A stretch of 41,491 nt of DNA from a virus. The stretch covers positions 1 to 41,491 of IMG/VR virus record IMGVR_UViG_3300009012_000004; one strand, written 5' to 3'. Position 1 is the stretch's first letter. Each line of letters opens with the position of its first letter. The notes beneath the pieces are model-generated. The model worked only from the letters and a program-made list of their open reading frames with translations, was not told the DNA's origin and ran no database searches. Below are positions 29,749-37,973 of this stretch, one piece after another. The position numbers were made by a program, and so were the translations under genes.

Positions 29749-30111
29749 ATGGCAAACCTCAGTGCAATTTCCGTCTCGAGCTCGCTTTCCTATTCGGCGA
29801 ATAAAGTCTCAGCCAAACTTTCTACAACTTTTAGCGCCGATCAGGCTGGCAATTTTTTCGAATCCGGCATCCAGAGTGTCGGCACCACTGAGGAATCGCT
29901 CGATAAAGGTGATGTAGTCACCATCGGCAAGATCGCCGTGCGCAACATGGATGCGACCAATTACATCCAAGTCGGCCACCTCACCGGCAGCTATTCCATC
30001 AAGCTGAATCCCGGCGAAGGTTTCGCGGGACTCACATGGGGCGGCAGTTCCGTCTTCGTAAAAGCCAATACCGCCGCCTGCAACGTCGAATATCTCATCG
30101 TCGAGGCATAG
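29749..30111 (+). CDS. Putative structural protein, 120 aa
   Basis: A beta-rich, Ser/Gly/Ala-rich protein (NLSAISVSSSLSYSANKV, GDVVTIGKIAVRNMDATNYI, GGSSVFVKANTAACN). The segment VRNMDATNYIQVG resembles a motif I have seen in small phage structural proteins ('RNLD-TNYI-VG'). Probably a head-tail or tail component. Its stop is followed at once by a small GTCCG/CGGAC hairpin. Confidence 0.55.
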   Translation: MANLSAISVSSSLSYSANKVSAKLSTTFSADQAGNFFESGIQSVGTTEESLDKGDVVTIGKIAVRNMDATNYIQVGHLTGSYSIKLNPGEGFAGLTWGGSSVFVKANTAACNVEYLIVEA

Positions 30112-30157
30112 TCCGAGCCCGGACAAGCGATTCCGCCATTGACGCGGCGAGAACGTT

Positions 30158-30553
30158 ATGGCGCTCGAAATAATTCTCGGAGATAGCCCCACCGACGAAG
30201 GCGGGTTACTCCTTCAGCCTTCTCCACTCAATCGCGTCGATTCCGAATTTACGCGGCTAATAAAGGCCGCGTTTAATGACATGGTTACCCTTGTCGGCGT
30301 CCCGATCGTTTTCGGTTCAACCACCAAGCAATGCATTGCTGGGGCAATCAAGCTCGAGACCATCGTGGAACCCGTCGGCAGGGTAAATGACTCCAGCATT
30401 CAGGTCACGATGCTGGCCCAGGATTTCGACGAGTTCGACGTCATCCCAAGTTTAACCAAATGCGCGATCGATGGCGAGATAATGATCGTGACCAGCATTC
30501 AGCGCGATCCGCAGGATCCGTGCGTGGAATTTCGCGCCATCGGACAGAGCTAA
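30158..30553 (+). CDS. Putative head-tail connector protein, 131 aa
   Basis: An alpha-beta protein (DSEFTRLIKAAFNDMVTLVG, then SSIQVTMLAQDFDEFDV and GEIMIVTSIQRDPQ). It lies where stopper and adaptor proteins are found, before the tail genes. The mixed strands with GEIM..TSIQRDP suggest an FII- or gp6-like fold, but I cannot prove it. Its ATG lies 13 bases after a TTGACG box variant (30139-30144). Confidence 0.5.
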   Translation: MALEIILGDSPTDEGGLLLQPSPLNRVDSEFTRLIKAAFNDMVTLVGVPIVFGSTTKQCIAGAIKLETIVEPVGRVNDSSIQVTMLAQDFDEFDVIPSLTKCAIDGEIMIVTSIQRDPQDPCVEFRAIGQS

Positions 30554-30575
30554 GTCCGATGCCGGACTGGCATTA
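30554..30575. repeat. GTCCGATGCCGGAC dispersed repeat, copy 1
   Basis: A 22-base sequence containing the hairpin AGTCCG, ATGC, CGGACT directly after the stop of the previous gene. Its exact reverse complement lies at 39249-39270 inside the cell-wall enzyme gene, almost 9 kb away. Confidence 0.8.
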
Positions 30576-30632
30576 AACTGACATGGGCGGCGTTTCTGCG
30601 GCGAAGCCGCAAAGTGATTAAACGGCACGTTT

Positions 30633-31115
30633 ATGGCCACGCTCGACCAGATTTATAGCTATGATCAGGCACTCGAAACCGCCTGGATGAATATTTTGCA
30701 GGACGCTTTCGACACCGAATTCGCCACGCCGCCCCAAGTGGCGATCGAGCAATCCGACGCGCTTAAAGTGACTCCGTTCGTCGATGTGCAGTTGCGCGAT
30801 GTCTCAGCGTTCAATCAAACACACCTCTCCAATGGCGTGACGTTTTACAACGCGTGGGAGGCGCATCTGGTCTCGCGCGTCACCACCCAGCGCGGCAAAA
30901 ATAGCGATCAGCAATCGCTCATTATCGGCAAGATCCGCGCCCAGGCCGCAAACTGGCGCGAACTCCTGACCAGAGATAATCTGCCATATCATTGCCTTCT
31001 GGAAATGAAAGACGCCGGCCTTCACCGCGGCCTCATTCTCGATCAAATGCTCGATTGGTCGGAAGTGATTCATTTGGTGAAGTTCGGCATCCGCGACGAC
31101 GTTTGGCCCTTCTAG
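30633..31115 (+). CDS. Putative tail completion protein, 160 aa
   Basis: An alpha-beta protein (DQALETAWMNILQDAFDTEF, VTPFVDVQLRDVSAFNQTH, IIGKIRAQAANWRELLTRDN). Size and position between connector and tail tube candidates suggest a tail terminator or completion protein. No motif fixes this. The 79-base spacer before it contains a TGACA box (30579-30583) and a TGCGGC/GCCGCA hairpin, but at 49 bases the box is too far from the start to fit the usual module. Confidence 0.5.
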   Translation: MATLDQIYSYDQALETAWMNILQDAFDTEFATPPQVAIEQSDALKVTPFVDVQLRDVSAFNQTHLSNGVTFYNAWEAHLVSRVTTQRGKNSDQQSLIIGKIRAQAANWRELLTRDNLPYHCLLEMKDAGLHRGLILDQMLDWSEVIHLVKFGIRDDVWPF

Positions 31116-31119
31116 GGCG

Positions 31120-31143
31120 TTGACATAGCGCGAGTGGCGCTAT
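31120..31143 (+). promoter_or_regulatory. TTGACA box with hairpin over the start codon
   Basis: TTGACA (31120-31125) is followed by ATAGCGC (31125-31131), loop GAGTG, and GCGCTAT (31137-31143). The ATG at 31142 begins within the right arm, 16 bases after the box. This is the cleanest example of the module. Confidence 0.65.
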
Positions 31144-31513
31144 GCCTTTGTTCACTTCAGACGGAAATATCCCGTTCGGTTCGGAAATCGTGACCATCAA
31201 CGCGACCGAATACGTTGCGGAGGAAATCGATTTTCATGAGAAAAGTTCGAAATTTTACCGCCGCGACGAACGCAACATCCCAAACGGCGGCGTCTATATC
31301 GAAGACATCACCGAAGGAACGATGACGCTCCAGCTCGGAAGCCTCACCACTCCCATTCCCGAAAATCAATCGCTCGTCACCATTCCATTCCGCGGCGCCA
31401 GTGTAGTTTTCGTGATCACGGACGTTTCCCAGCCTAAAAAGCAAAACGACATTCGGAAGATGAAAATGACGATTACTCGCATTCTCAATCCGACCAACGT
31501 CGTGACGGGATAA
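31142..31513 (+). CDS. Putative tail tube or tail structural protein, 123 aa
   Basis: A beta-rich protein (EIVTINATEYVAEEIDFHE, GGVYIEDITEGTMTLQLGS, KMKMTITRILNP). The small size and beta-strand pattern resemble tail tube or tube-initiator proteins, but no signature is decisive. It lies between the completion protein candidate and a gene that may encode an assembly factor. Confidence 0.45.
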   Translation: MPLFTSDGNIPFGSEIVTINATEYVAEEIDFHEKSSKFYRRDERNIPNGGVYIEDITEGTMTLQLGSLTTPIPENQSLVTIPFRGASVVFVITDVSQPKKQNDIRKMKMTITRILNPTNVVTG

Positions 31514-31601
31514 TTTTAACCGCGGATTACGCGGATAAAACGCGGATAAAAAATAGTTCTGAATCTGATCCGTTTCCCATCCGCGTAATCCGCGGTTAAA
31601 A
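31514..31601. repeat. CCGCGGATTACGCGGAT palindrome, copy 3
   Basis: Intergenic inverted repeat from TTTTAACCGCGGATTACGC to the matching GCGTAATCCGCGGTTAAAA. It is followed directly by a TGACA hairpin module for the next gene, showing that repeat and start module are separate units. Confidence 0.8.
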
Positions 31602-31603
31602 AA

Positions 31604-31625
31604 TGACACGCCGGGATAAAGCGTG
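31604..31625 (+). promoter_or_regulatory. TGACA box with hairpin over the GTG start
   Basis: TGACA (31604-31608) is followed by CACGC (31607-31611) and GCGTG (31621-31625) around a 9-base loop. The GTG start (31623) is the end of the right arm, 14 bases after the box. Confidence 0.5.
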
Positions 31626-32393
31626 AAGAGGGAAGATGCACCGGAATGGGTTAGGCAACTTGATGACCTCTATGATCGCGCAATCGCGCGGGCCGATCGC
31701 CTCCATGATTATTGGCGCGATTACGCGTTCCTTGGCTTAGACGAAGAGATTGGCATCGCCGGCGATCCCGAGACGCGCGCTGCTCGCATAGTCCGCGTGC
31801 GCCAGCTTACCCTCCAGATGTTTATTGAACTCTGCGCCGTGCGCTCGCCCTTCCTGGTCGGCGGCCCGGTCCGTCCTGAGCATGTCGCGCAGATACTCTG
31901 GCGATTATCGCCAGAATATTCAGAGATCAGAGATCAGAGATCAGAGATCAGAAAAGACAATCAGCTCTCTGGTCCGACCTCTGACCTCCGACCTCTGACA
32001 TCTGAACAAACGCCTCGCCAAAAATTTATTGAAAGAATCGCGTCGTTACCATTCCGCCCCAGCGTGCGCGCCATCAGCCGTTACCTCGACCGGATGCTGA
32101 TCGACCGGCCGGCCTCGAACGCGAAAGCAAACGGCGCAGGCGCCGATACCAGTTTCGCCGCTTCGGTGGTTCACGCCTTCGCGTCTCTATATGGCTGGAG
32201 CGATGAAACTATTTTGAACCTGCCGATGCCGGCGCTTTTTCAATATTTGCGCAAAATCCAACAGCATCACAATCCAGAAGCGATTAGCTTTTATCCGTTG
32301 CGCGATCGCGTTACCCAAAAAATCTTTCAGAAATATCAGGAGAGGAAGAAATCCGAAACCGCGGATCACGCGGATAACGCGGATAAGGAATAA
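31623..32393 (+). CDS. Unknown tail-region protein interrupted by in-frame repeats, 256 aa
   Basis: The N-terminal 100 residues are helical (DDLYDRAIARADRLHDYWRD). Residues about 100-128 (EIRDQRSEIRKDNQLSGPTS and on) are the translation of an inverted-repeat minisatellite. The helical C-terminal domain follows. The tail KSETADHADNADKE is half of a CCGCGGAT palindrome. Without the repeats the protein would be about 210 residues. Its position before minor tail genes would suit a tail assembly chaperone, but this is a guess. The start is GTG 31623. Confidence 0.55.
   Translation: MKREDAPEWVRQLDDLYDRAIARADRLHDYWRDYAFLGLDEEIGIAGDPETRAARIVRVRQLTLQMFIELCAVRSPFLVGGPVRPEHVAQILWRLSPEYSEIRDQRSEIRKDNQLSGPTSDLRPLTSEQTPRQKFIERIASLPFRPSVRAISRYLDRMLIDRPASNAKANGAGADTSFAASVVHAFASLYGWSDETILNLPMPALFQYLRKIQQHHNPEAISFYPLRDRVTQKIFQKYQERKKSETADHADNADKE
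31921..31997. repeat. In-frame inverted-repeat minisatellite, copy 2
   Basis: Four or so AGAGATC-type heptamers, a short spacer, then CCGACCTCTGACCTCCGACC-type repeats complementary to the left side. It is the same design as 27474-27545 and again keeps the reading frame open. A perfect CTGGCGAT/ATCGCCAG palindrome lies directly before it (31899-31914). Confidence 0.8.
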
Positions 32394-32399
32394 ACAGAA

Positions 32400-33200
32400 A
32401 TGGGTAATATTGTTCGAAGAGTCAGCTTCGCCGCCGCTGATGCGAAGATTAAAGCGATCGGCAACGTACTCCGTCGCCCGTTGCGCGATGTGCTTGAGAG
32501 CAGCGCGCGCGTCGTGGCTACGCAATGTGCGCGCAGCGCCCAGCCATTCGGCACCGGCGCAGATGCGCTCCAGAAAGGGCGCTCTGCCGTCTTCAGAGAC
32601 ATTCGTCGCGTCTATGCCTTGCCCGACGATGCCTACGATGATATTTCGCTTCCCTTTGCTAAAAAAGTTTTCTGGGCGTCGTACAAATCCGGCGAGTTTG
32701 ATGTATCGGAACGAATCCTGCGCGATTTCGGAAATCGCCTCCGATCGGTCCTGCTGCGCGAGTTCGATGGTGGAACGCTGCACAAAGCGGCGCGAAATGT
32801 GACTACCGGAAGAGTTCCAAAAAGTACTCGCCCGGCGATCGTCGTCACTAATCCAAAAGCGCTCTTCCGCTACATCGAGGAAAAACAAAAAAACGTCGGC
32901 TTCGGCAAAGGCGGCTTTGCCGATATTGCGCGGGCGCTCGGGAAAAGCCCGCGCGGGCTGCGCCAAGACGGCGATATCACTGCCAACTGGATCACGCGCC
33001 ACACCGGGTTCGGTAAATTCCACGCTGGCGGCACCGATGAAAACCCGACCATCTTCATTCAAAACACCGTGCCATATGCCGATCACATCCTGACTGGAGG
33101 CGCTCTCTCCGAAGCCAAACGCATCGGCAAAGAGCGGATGCTGGAAAATCTGCAAACCGCAGTGAACGAGGAAACGAAAAAGCTGCGTAGCGCGGCGTAA
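32400..33200 (+). CDS. Putative minor capsid or tail protein, 266 aa
   Basis: An N-terminal helical half (LRRPLRDVLESSARVVATQC, with VYALPDDAYDDI and WASYKSGEFDVSERILRDFG) and a C-terminal half with short motifs (FHAGGTDENPTIFIQNTVPYADHI). The latter part, 'F.....P.I.I.N..PYA..L..G', is the pattern seen in HK97 gp10-type and Mu-type proteins that join head and tail. So a connector or neck role is plausible. Confidence 0.6.
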   Translation: MGNIVRRVSFAAADAKIKAIGNVLRRPLRDVLESSARVVATQCARSAQPFGTGADALQKGRSAVFRDIRRVYALPDDAYDDISLPFAKKVFWASYKSGEFDVSERILRDFGNRLRSVLLREFDGGTLHKAARNVTTGRVPKSTRPAIVVTNPKALFRYIEEKQKNVGFGKGGFADIARALGKSPRGLRQDGDITANWITRHTGFGKFHAGGTDENPTIFIQNTVPYADHILTGGALSEAKRIGKERMLENLQTAVNEETKKLRSAA

Positions 33201-33243
33201 AATAATTGGCTCGCCATTTGCAACGCTGCTTTGTTAGCGTTTC

Positions 33244-33576
33244 GTGGATGTGAAAGTCTTCTTTGCCGTCCTTGCTGCGGGCGCGATTCTTCTCTTGGTC
33301 GCGGTGATTTGGCTGCGACTTGATCGCTGGAACCAAGGGCTCGCGCTCGTATCCACCCAACTCTATCGCGACCTCCAATTGCCGATTGCGGCAGACGATT
33401 CGCCCGAAGCCAAGAGAGCGGTTCTCAATATTGCTCGCGCGCGCGGGAGCGAAATACAGCGCTCCACCGATGCTGTGGTCAAATATTTAGACCATAAACC
33501 ATTCGGCCTGCCCTTGAACTCGGAGCAGCGTAACCTCCGCGCCGAGTGCGTTTCCATCCGTAGCGAAGGCCAGTAA
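33244..33576 (+). CDS. Membrane-anchored small protein, 110 aa
   Basis: A hydrophobic N-terminus (VFFAVLAAGAILLLVAVIWL) forms one span; the rest is soluble and helical. The start is GTG 33244, two bases after a hairpin (AACGCT 33222-33227, AGCGTT 33236-33241) that follows a weak box TTGCAA (33218-33223). A second GTG two codons on is possible. A membrane protein between tail genes is unusual; no function is recognised. Confidence 0.55.
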   Translation: MDVKVFFAVLAAGAILLLVAVIWLRLDRWNQGLALVSTQLYRDLQLPIAADDSPEAKRAVLNIARARGSEIQRSTDAVVKYLDHKPFGLPLNSEQRNLRAECVSIRSEGQ

Positions 33577-33587
33577 ACCGTCCAGCT

Positions 33588-33606
33588 TTGACTCCGCATG
33601 GGAGTC
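33588..33606 (+). promoter_or_regulatory. TTGACT box within a hairpin before tape measure gene
   Basis: TTGACT (33588-33593) overlaps the hairpin GACTCC (33590-33595), loop GCATG, GGAGTC (33601-33606). The GTG start of the tape measure gene is at 33608, 14 bases after the box. Confidence 0.55.
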
Positions 33607-33607
33607 T

Positions 33608-35158
33608 GTGGGCGATGTTAGCGTAGAACTTGGGATCGATGCAAAGGAGCTTTATCAAGAGCTCCAAAACGTTACCGCCCGATTCGTTCAGTTCTCGCAA
33701 ACAGTAGAGAAGGCGGGCAATGTGCCCAACTTCGGGCAACCGATCGTTGAAGGGCACGAAAATGTTCTGCGCAGCAGCCATCGCGTCGCCTCGCAGATAG
33801 AGAGCTTCAGCCGCACCCTCGTCGCCAGCAGCAATCCGATCCAGATTTTCGCAAGCGGTCTTAGCGCACTTGAGCGCTCATTTAACATACCTTTGGGCGC
33901 ATTGGCTGCGATAGGCATTGGAGCGGAGCTCTTCACCGAAATCGCCAAAGGCGTCGCGGAATACAAAAAGCTCAACGCAGAGGTCGATAAACTGTCTGAG
34001 CCGCGGCCAAATGCGCAATTTCAGACCCTTAAAGATATCGAGACCCAGGCCAATGCCACTCAGAAAGTTCTTGAAAAACTAAGGGGGCAGCAAGGCGAAG
34101 AGGGAGTCGGGCATGGCGGCTTGATTCACGACTTAATCGCCACCGTCTCTCTCGGCAATGAGAAGGGGGCGACTGAAGGAATCGCAGGCCTTATCCACGA
34201 AGTGCGCGAAAAACGGCGCGGGCAGATTGCCGGACTTGAGGAGCAAGAGGCTATATCGCAGACCGGGCAGATTGAGAAAGAGCAAAAGAAAACAGAGATC
34301 GCGACCGCTCATCTCAATCAGGGCGAGTTCACTTCAGAGCGGATCAAAATCAATGCCGAGTTCGATGAAAAAATCGGTCACGCCGCGGAAACGACAGGGT
34401 CGCGAGGCGTCGTTGAACTCGATAAACAGCGCACCATTGCTCTGGCTGAAGTCGATAAAAAGGAACAGGAAGAAAAAGCCAAGGAAGAGGAGAAGAAACG
34501 CAAAGAAAGGGAGAAAGAAGAGAAAGAAAAGGAAAGGGAGCAAAGCAAACTGGAGACCTTGCGCGAGAGTGTTGCGAAGAAAGAGCACACGCAGCATCTC
34601 GACGAGCTGCCATACGAAGAACGGCATGCCGAACTGAAGGCCGATGCCGATAAGTTACTGGCTGGTTCAAACGATCAGAAAAAGGACGAGGAAGACCGTC
34701 TCGATCTGAAATCGAAATACTTGGATCTGGTTAAACAGATCGGAGAGGAGGAGGAGAAGCATTCCAAAGAATTAAAGCGCGACGCAGAAGCGCAGACTCG
34801 CGAACGTGAGAAAGCCGCACGCGAAGCAAAAAAAGATTTTCGGCACGACGACGCTGAGCGCAACCGCGGCAACGCGCAGCTGACCTTGCAAGATTTAGCC
34901 GAGCATGGCGATCTCATCGGCGGCCCCGGCGGCCAGGCTAGAGCAGCGCTACAGGAAGAAGCGGCGGCCCGACAATCTGCGCTGCATGGCGATGTCGAAG
35001 GCGCGACTGGACACCAAAGTCGAGCACAAGAGATCAAAGATTCGATTGGAGTCTTGAAAGACTCAGAGAAAAGCAGCGAATTCAAGAAAGCGCTGGAGGA
35101 TGCCGCCGTCCTGATAGCGATCGAGAAGAACACCAAAGACATGGGGAAGAACAGATAA
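33608..35158 (+). CDS. Tape measure-like coiled-coil protein, 516 aa
   Basis: The N-terminus (GDVSVELGIDAKELYQELQN) is typical of tape measure proteins. A hydrophobic segment follows (NIPLGALAAIGIGAELFTEI, about 95-115). Long helical, Lys/Glu-rich stretches (about 265-330 and 370-440, with EEEKKRKEREKEEKEKE) then predict coiled coils. Such proteins set tail length and are often the longest phage gene; at 516 residues a short tail, on the order of 75 nm by the usual 1.5 angstrom per residue, would result. No lytic domain is seen. GTG start at 33608 by the box rule. Confidence 0.7.
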   Translation: MGDVSVELGIDAKELYQELQNVTARFVQFSQTVEKAGNVPNFGQPIVEGHENVLRSSHRVASQIESFSRTLVASSNPIQIFASGLSALERSFNIPLGALAAIGIGAELFTEIAKGVAEYKKLNAEVDKLSEPRPNAQFQTLKDIETQANATQKVLEKLRGQQGEEGVGHGGLIHDLIATVSLGNEKGATEGIAGLIHEVREKRRGQIAGLEEQEAISQTGQIEKEQKKTEIATAHLNQGEFTSERIKINAEFDEKIGHAAETTGSRGVVELDKQRTIALAEVDKKEQEEKAKEEEKKRKEREKEEKEKEREQSKLETLRESVAKKEHTQHLDELPYEERHAELKADADKLLAGSNDQKKDEEDRLDLKSKYLDLVKQIGEEEEKHSKELKRDAEAQTREREKAAREAKKDFRHDDAERNRGNAQLTLQDLAEHGDLIGGPGGQARAALQEEAAARQSALHGDVEGATGHQSRAQEIKDSIGVLKDSEKSSEFKKALEDAAVLIAIEKNTKDMGKNR

Positions 35159-35159
35159 T

Positions 35160-35750
35160 ATGAACGTCCTTTACGATGGCGATTTCACGGTGGCGCAATT
35201 GGCCGGCCCACCCGAGTACGAGATCCCATTTAAAGCGGATCCCAAACCCTACGCCTACAAGCTCCCTTATTGGCAATTCCTGGCCAATTATACCGAGCTG
35301 GCGCTCGGCAGTGCCGGGCCATTAGGCGGCACTTATGTCGGCGGATCGGCCGGAAGTTTCAAAGCCATCGGCGCCGGCATTATCGAATTTACCCGCGAAT
35401 ACGCCCTCGTTCCCGATACGCGTAACGAATACGAAAGCTTCAATTATGCCTATCAATTCTGGCAATGTAGCGGCTCCTGCTCCATCGCAGAGGTTCCGAA
35501 AAGCGTTCATAGTCGGGTGCAATATGACTATTTTCGCACCGACACGCCCACACTCTCAATCGGGCTTCCGCGCATGCCGCGCGTGATTGATTTGTTCGGA
35601 GCCATCTACCAGCAAAATGGTTTCGGGTCGGAAGTCGTCGGGACGGAGATCCTGGCAGAAGATTCCACTTTCAAATTGTGGAAAGGGAACATTTACGAGC
35701 GGATCCAGCGCTTCGTTGTCGTGCAAAGCGCCGGGGAATCACTCAGCTAA
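35160..35750 (+). CDS. Tail protein after the tape measure, 196 aa
   Basis: A beta-rich protein with many aromatics (YEIPFKADPKPYAYKLPYWQ, GGTYVGGSAGSFKAIGAGII, EFTREYALVPDTR). The stretch 'GAGIIEFTREYALVPDTRNEYE' (given here as pattern) resembles tail proteins of environmental siphophages that follow the tape measure. It may be a distal tail or tail-tip component. It starts one base after the tape measure stop. Confidence 0.55.
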   Translation: MNVLYDGDFTVAQLAGPPEYEIPFKADPKPYAYKLPYWQFLANYTELALGSAGPLGGTYVGGSAGSFKAIGAGIIEFTREYALVPDTRNEYESFNYAYQFWQCSGSCSIAEVPKSVHSRVQYDYFRTDTPTLSIGLPRMPRVIDLFGAIYQQNGFGSEVVGTEILAEDSTFKLWKGNIYERIQRFVVVQSAGESLS

Positions 35751-35762
35751 ACAATTACATAT

Positions 35763-35945
35763 ATGGCTCAGATCGAGGAACCGAAACAAGGCGAAAGCAC
35801 CTTCGTTCTCTGGAAGACGGTGGTGGAATTGGTGAAGGCGGTAAACGCGCTGCAAAAAATCCAGCTCACGCCGAGAAGCCTCGGCAAAGTCACTTATGCT
35901 GATGGCAACGTTTCGATCGATTTTAATACCGAGAAATGCCAATAG
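35763..35945 (+). CDS. Small tail-region protein, 60 aa
   Basis: A 60-residue protein with a helix (FVLWKTVVELVKAVNALQKI) and a beta hairpin (VTYADGNVSIDFN). It may be an adaptor between the flanking tail proteins. No family recognised. Confidence 0.5.
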   Translation: MAQIEEPKQGESTFVLWKTVVELVKAVNALQKIQLTPRSLGKVTYADGNVSIDFNTEKCQ

Positions 35946-35968
35946 CGCGTTGACTCGTTTAACTTGGC

Positions 35969-36964
35969 ATGGCTCAAGCAGGTAGATTAAGCGGCGATTT
36001 CGCCATCGATGGAAACCTCAGCATCTCCGGAACCATCTCCGGTCAAAGCCGCGCCGGACTGACGGCCGACACCACTCAATCCTACGAGCTGCCCCTAACG
36101 GACTTCCGGGTTTGGGATGATTTCTCTATCGCCCTGCCCGATACCGCTTCCACTTCGGCGCTGATTGTTCCTTCCATCCGCTATGATGCCACCGTTGCCG
36201 ACACTATCTTTTTTGTTTCCGACCGCGATTATCGCGTCGTCGGCATAACCGGACGCCCGGAAGTGGCCGGAACGGGCGGTGCTTGCACAGCCATCATCAA
36301 GAAAGCGGCTTCCGCGACCGCGATCGCCAGCGGCACAGCGCTCCATTCGAGCTCATTTAACTTGGTGGGCACCGCGGCCACGAACCAAGTTCTTACTCTT
36401 TCCACCACTCTCAGCGATCTGGCCATTGCCGCAGGCAATTGCATAGGGTTCGATCTCACCGGCACGCCTACCTCGGCGGTCGGTGCGGTCTCGGTCTTTC
36501 TGATCCCAATTTCGCCGGATGACCTCGCCATCTCTAGCGGCGCGTTCGCGACCGGCCTCCCCTATATTCATACCGGCAATCTAAAGAGCGCTGGTGCCAC
36601 CACTCGTTATGCGCGCACCATGTTCACCTTGCCGCCTGAATATGTCCCCGCCGGCGCCTGCCAACTGCGCTTCGCCAGCGGCATGCTTACCACTGTCTCG
36701 GATACCAGCGCGACGATTGATTGCGAATGTTACAAAACCGCGCGCAACACTCTGAAAACCGGCAGCGATCTCGTTTCCACTAATGCTGGCAGCATCAATT
36801 CGCTCTCTTTTGTCGAAAAAACTTTTGATCTGACTGCCTCCGGATTGGTGGCAGGCGATGTGCTCGATATTCGAGTGACGATTGCAGTAAACGATTCGGG
36901 CACTGTCACTGTGGTAGAAGGCGCGATCGCGCACGCGGAAATGCTTTTAACCGTCAAAGGATAA
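35969..36964 (+). CDS. Putative tail fibre or decoration protein, 331 aa
   Basis: The N-terminal repeat-like start (GRLSGDFAIDGNLSISGTIS) is typical of tail fibre or trimeric beta structures. The rest is Thr/Ala/Ser-rich beta, with DTIFFVSDRDYRVVGITGRP and a C-terminal domain ending in GAIAHAEMLLTVKG. I infer a fibre or tail-tip role from composition and position. Its ATG lies 13 bases after TTGACT (35950-35955), without a clear hairpin. Confidence 0.55.
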   Translation: MAQAGRLSGDFAIDGNLSISGTISGQSRAGLTADTTQSYELPLTDFRVWDDFSIALPDTASTSALIVPSIRYDATVADTIFFVSDRDYRVVGITGRPEVAGTGGACTAIIKKAASATAIASGTALHSSSFNLVGTAATNQVLTLSTTLSDLAIAAGNCIGFDLTGTPTSAVGAVSVFLIPISPDDLAISSGAFATGLPYIHTGNLKSAGATTRYARTMFTLPPEYVPAGACQLRFASGMLTTVSDTSATIDCECYKTARNTLKTGSDLVSTNAGSINSLSFVEKTFDLTASGLVAGDVLDIRVTIAVNDSGTVTVVEGAIAHAEMLLTVKG

Positions 36965-37062
36965 GCGCCTGGTGGCGCCGTGAATCGTTAAAAACGTTAA
37001 ATCGTTAAATCGAAAATCAGCCCGTTTTAACAATGTAACCCTTTTAACGTTTTAACCCTTCC
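36965..37062. repeat. Intergenic GCGCC hairpin and GTTAAA palindrome
   Basis: GCGCC, TGGT, GGCGC (36965-36978) directly follows the stop codon. Then a long AT-rich inverted repeat runs to about 37057, with GTTAAAAACGTTAAA on the left and TTTTAACGTTTTAAC on the right. The right side ends close to the next ATG at 37066. The type resembles another dispersed bacterial repeat; it may also terminate transcription. Confidence 0.65.
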
Positions 37063-37065
37063 CCC

Positions 37066-37707
37066 ATGCCGATCGACCGCAAAGCTCTCGTTAGCTCCGA
37101 AGGCAAACTAAAGATCAGCGATGACGGGCGGCTGGCGGATAAAATTTGCTGCTGCGAATGTACGCCGAAGAACCTGCATGATTTTAACAATATTGCGATC
37201 GCGCTATCGATCAGCGGATCCAATACCGACTGCGTCGATGAAGAACTCGATCCACCGCGCGAAGCCTTATCTTTTAGCTTCTCGCAATCCCAAGGTTTCA
37301 CCAGGGTCGATCGCGATTTCGACCTGAATGCCGATCCCGCCGATTGTAGCACCTTTCAGCTTTGGAATAATTGCTTCCAGGATCTTATCACAGGCTGTTC
37401 TGGTTTGGGCTTATTTGTCCTGCCGGATGGGACTCCGGAATTTTCCGGATGCTCCATCGATGATACGCCGTTCGGATCTGTCTTTAATACGATTGTTGGC
37501 GTCGGCCCGGAAGGCGTAAGCCTGTCGACCAATCTCAGCGCTGCCTGCGCCTTTCTTACATGCGTTACTAATGTATCGCCTGTGGACAGCGTCGCGGCGC
37601 CGGCTACCGCCGCTGCTTTGGCGGGAACGACCGTCACGATTTCAGGGACAATAACCTCCGGCGGGATAACCGTTGATTACACGCTCAACGTCACATATTC
37701 GGTGTGA
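37066..37707 (+). CDS. Putative structural protein with Cys cluster, 213 aa
   Basis: A short polar N-terminus leads to a cluster (ICCCECTP) at residues 28-35 with several more cysteines later (FNN region, NNCFQDLITGCSG, FSGCSIDD, CAFLTCV). The rest is beta-type and Thr/Ala-rich. Metal or disulfide stabilisation of a surface-exposed tail protein is plausible. No family recognised. It overlaps the next gene by four bases. Confidence 0.5.
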   Translation: MPIDRKALVSSEGKLKISDDGRLADKICCCECTPKNLHDFNNIAIALSISGSNTDCVDEELDPPREALSFSFSQSQGFTRVDRDFDLNADPADCSTFQLWNNCFQDLITGCSGLGLFVLPDGTPEFSGCSIDDTPFGSVFNTIVGVGPEGVSLSTNLSAACAFLTCVTNVSPVDSVAAPATAAALAGTTVTISGTITSGGITVDYTLNVTYSV

Positions 37708-37946
37708 GAATTTTTAAGCGCAGCGTTAATGGGATCGTGGTTGAGCATTTGATCGACGGGGTTACGCAGCCGATCTCGGATCTTGGAACGAAAGTCGAGC
37801 GCGTCGCGCAGCCGATAGCGCGCGCGATCGATACGATTGCCGGGACAAAGATTTCGAAATGCGCCGGCTGCAATCAGATGAAAGAACGGCTCAATACCGG
37901 AATGTCATTTGCCGAAGCATTTAAGCTGCGACTGGTCGGGAAATAG
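37704..37946 (+). CDS. Small protein with CxxC motif, 80 aa
   Basis: GTG start overlapping the previous stop. The 80 residues include a helical middle (KVERVAQPIARAIDTIAG) and KCAGCNQMKERLNTG. This CxxC-xxx-ERLN motif is one I know from small phage proteins at the tail-lysis boundary, where it may bind metal. Function unknown. Confidence 0.55.
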   Translation: MRIFKRSVNGIVVEHLIDGVTQPISDLGTKVERVAQPIARAIDTIAGTKISKCAGCNQMKERLNTGMSFAEAFKLRLVGK

Positions 37947-37953
37947 GCGAGGC

Positions 37954-37973
37954 TGACAGCGCCCGCTTGGGCG
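37954..37973 (+). promoter_or_regulatory. TGACA box with hairpin before first lysis-region gene
   Basis: TGACA (37954-37958) is followed by CGCCC (37960-37964), loop GCTT, GGGCG (37969-37973). The last G of the right arm is the first base of a GTG codon at 37973, 14 bases after the box. Confidence 0.5.

Noticed and set aside
29104-32390. Insertion sequences or transposase genes near the palindromes
   Set aside because: No transposase-like frame is found in the window; the palindromes are non-coding or in-frame short repeats.
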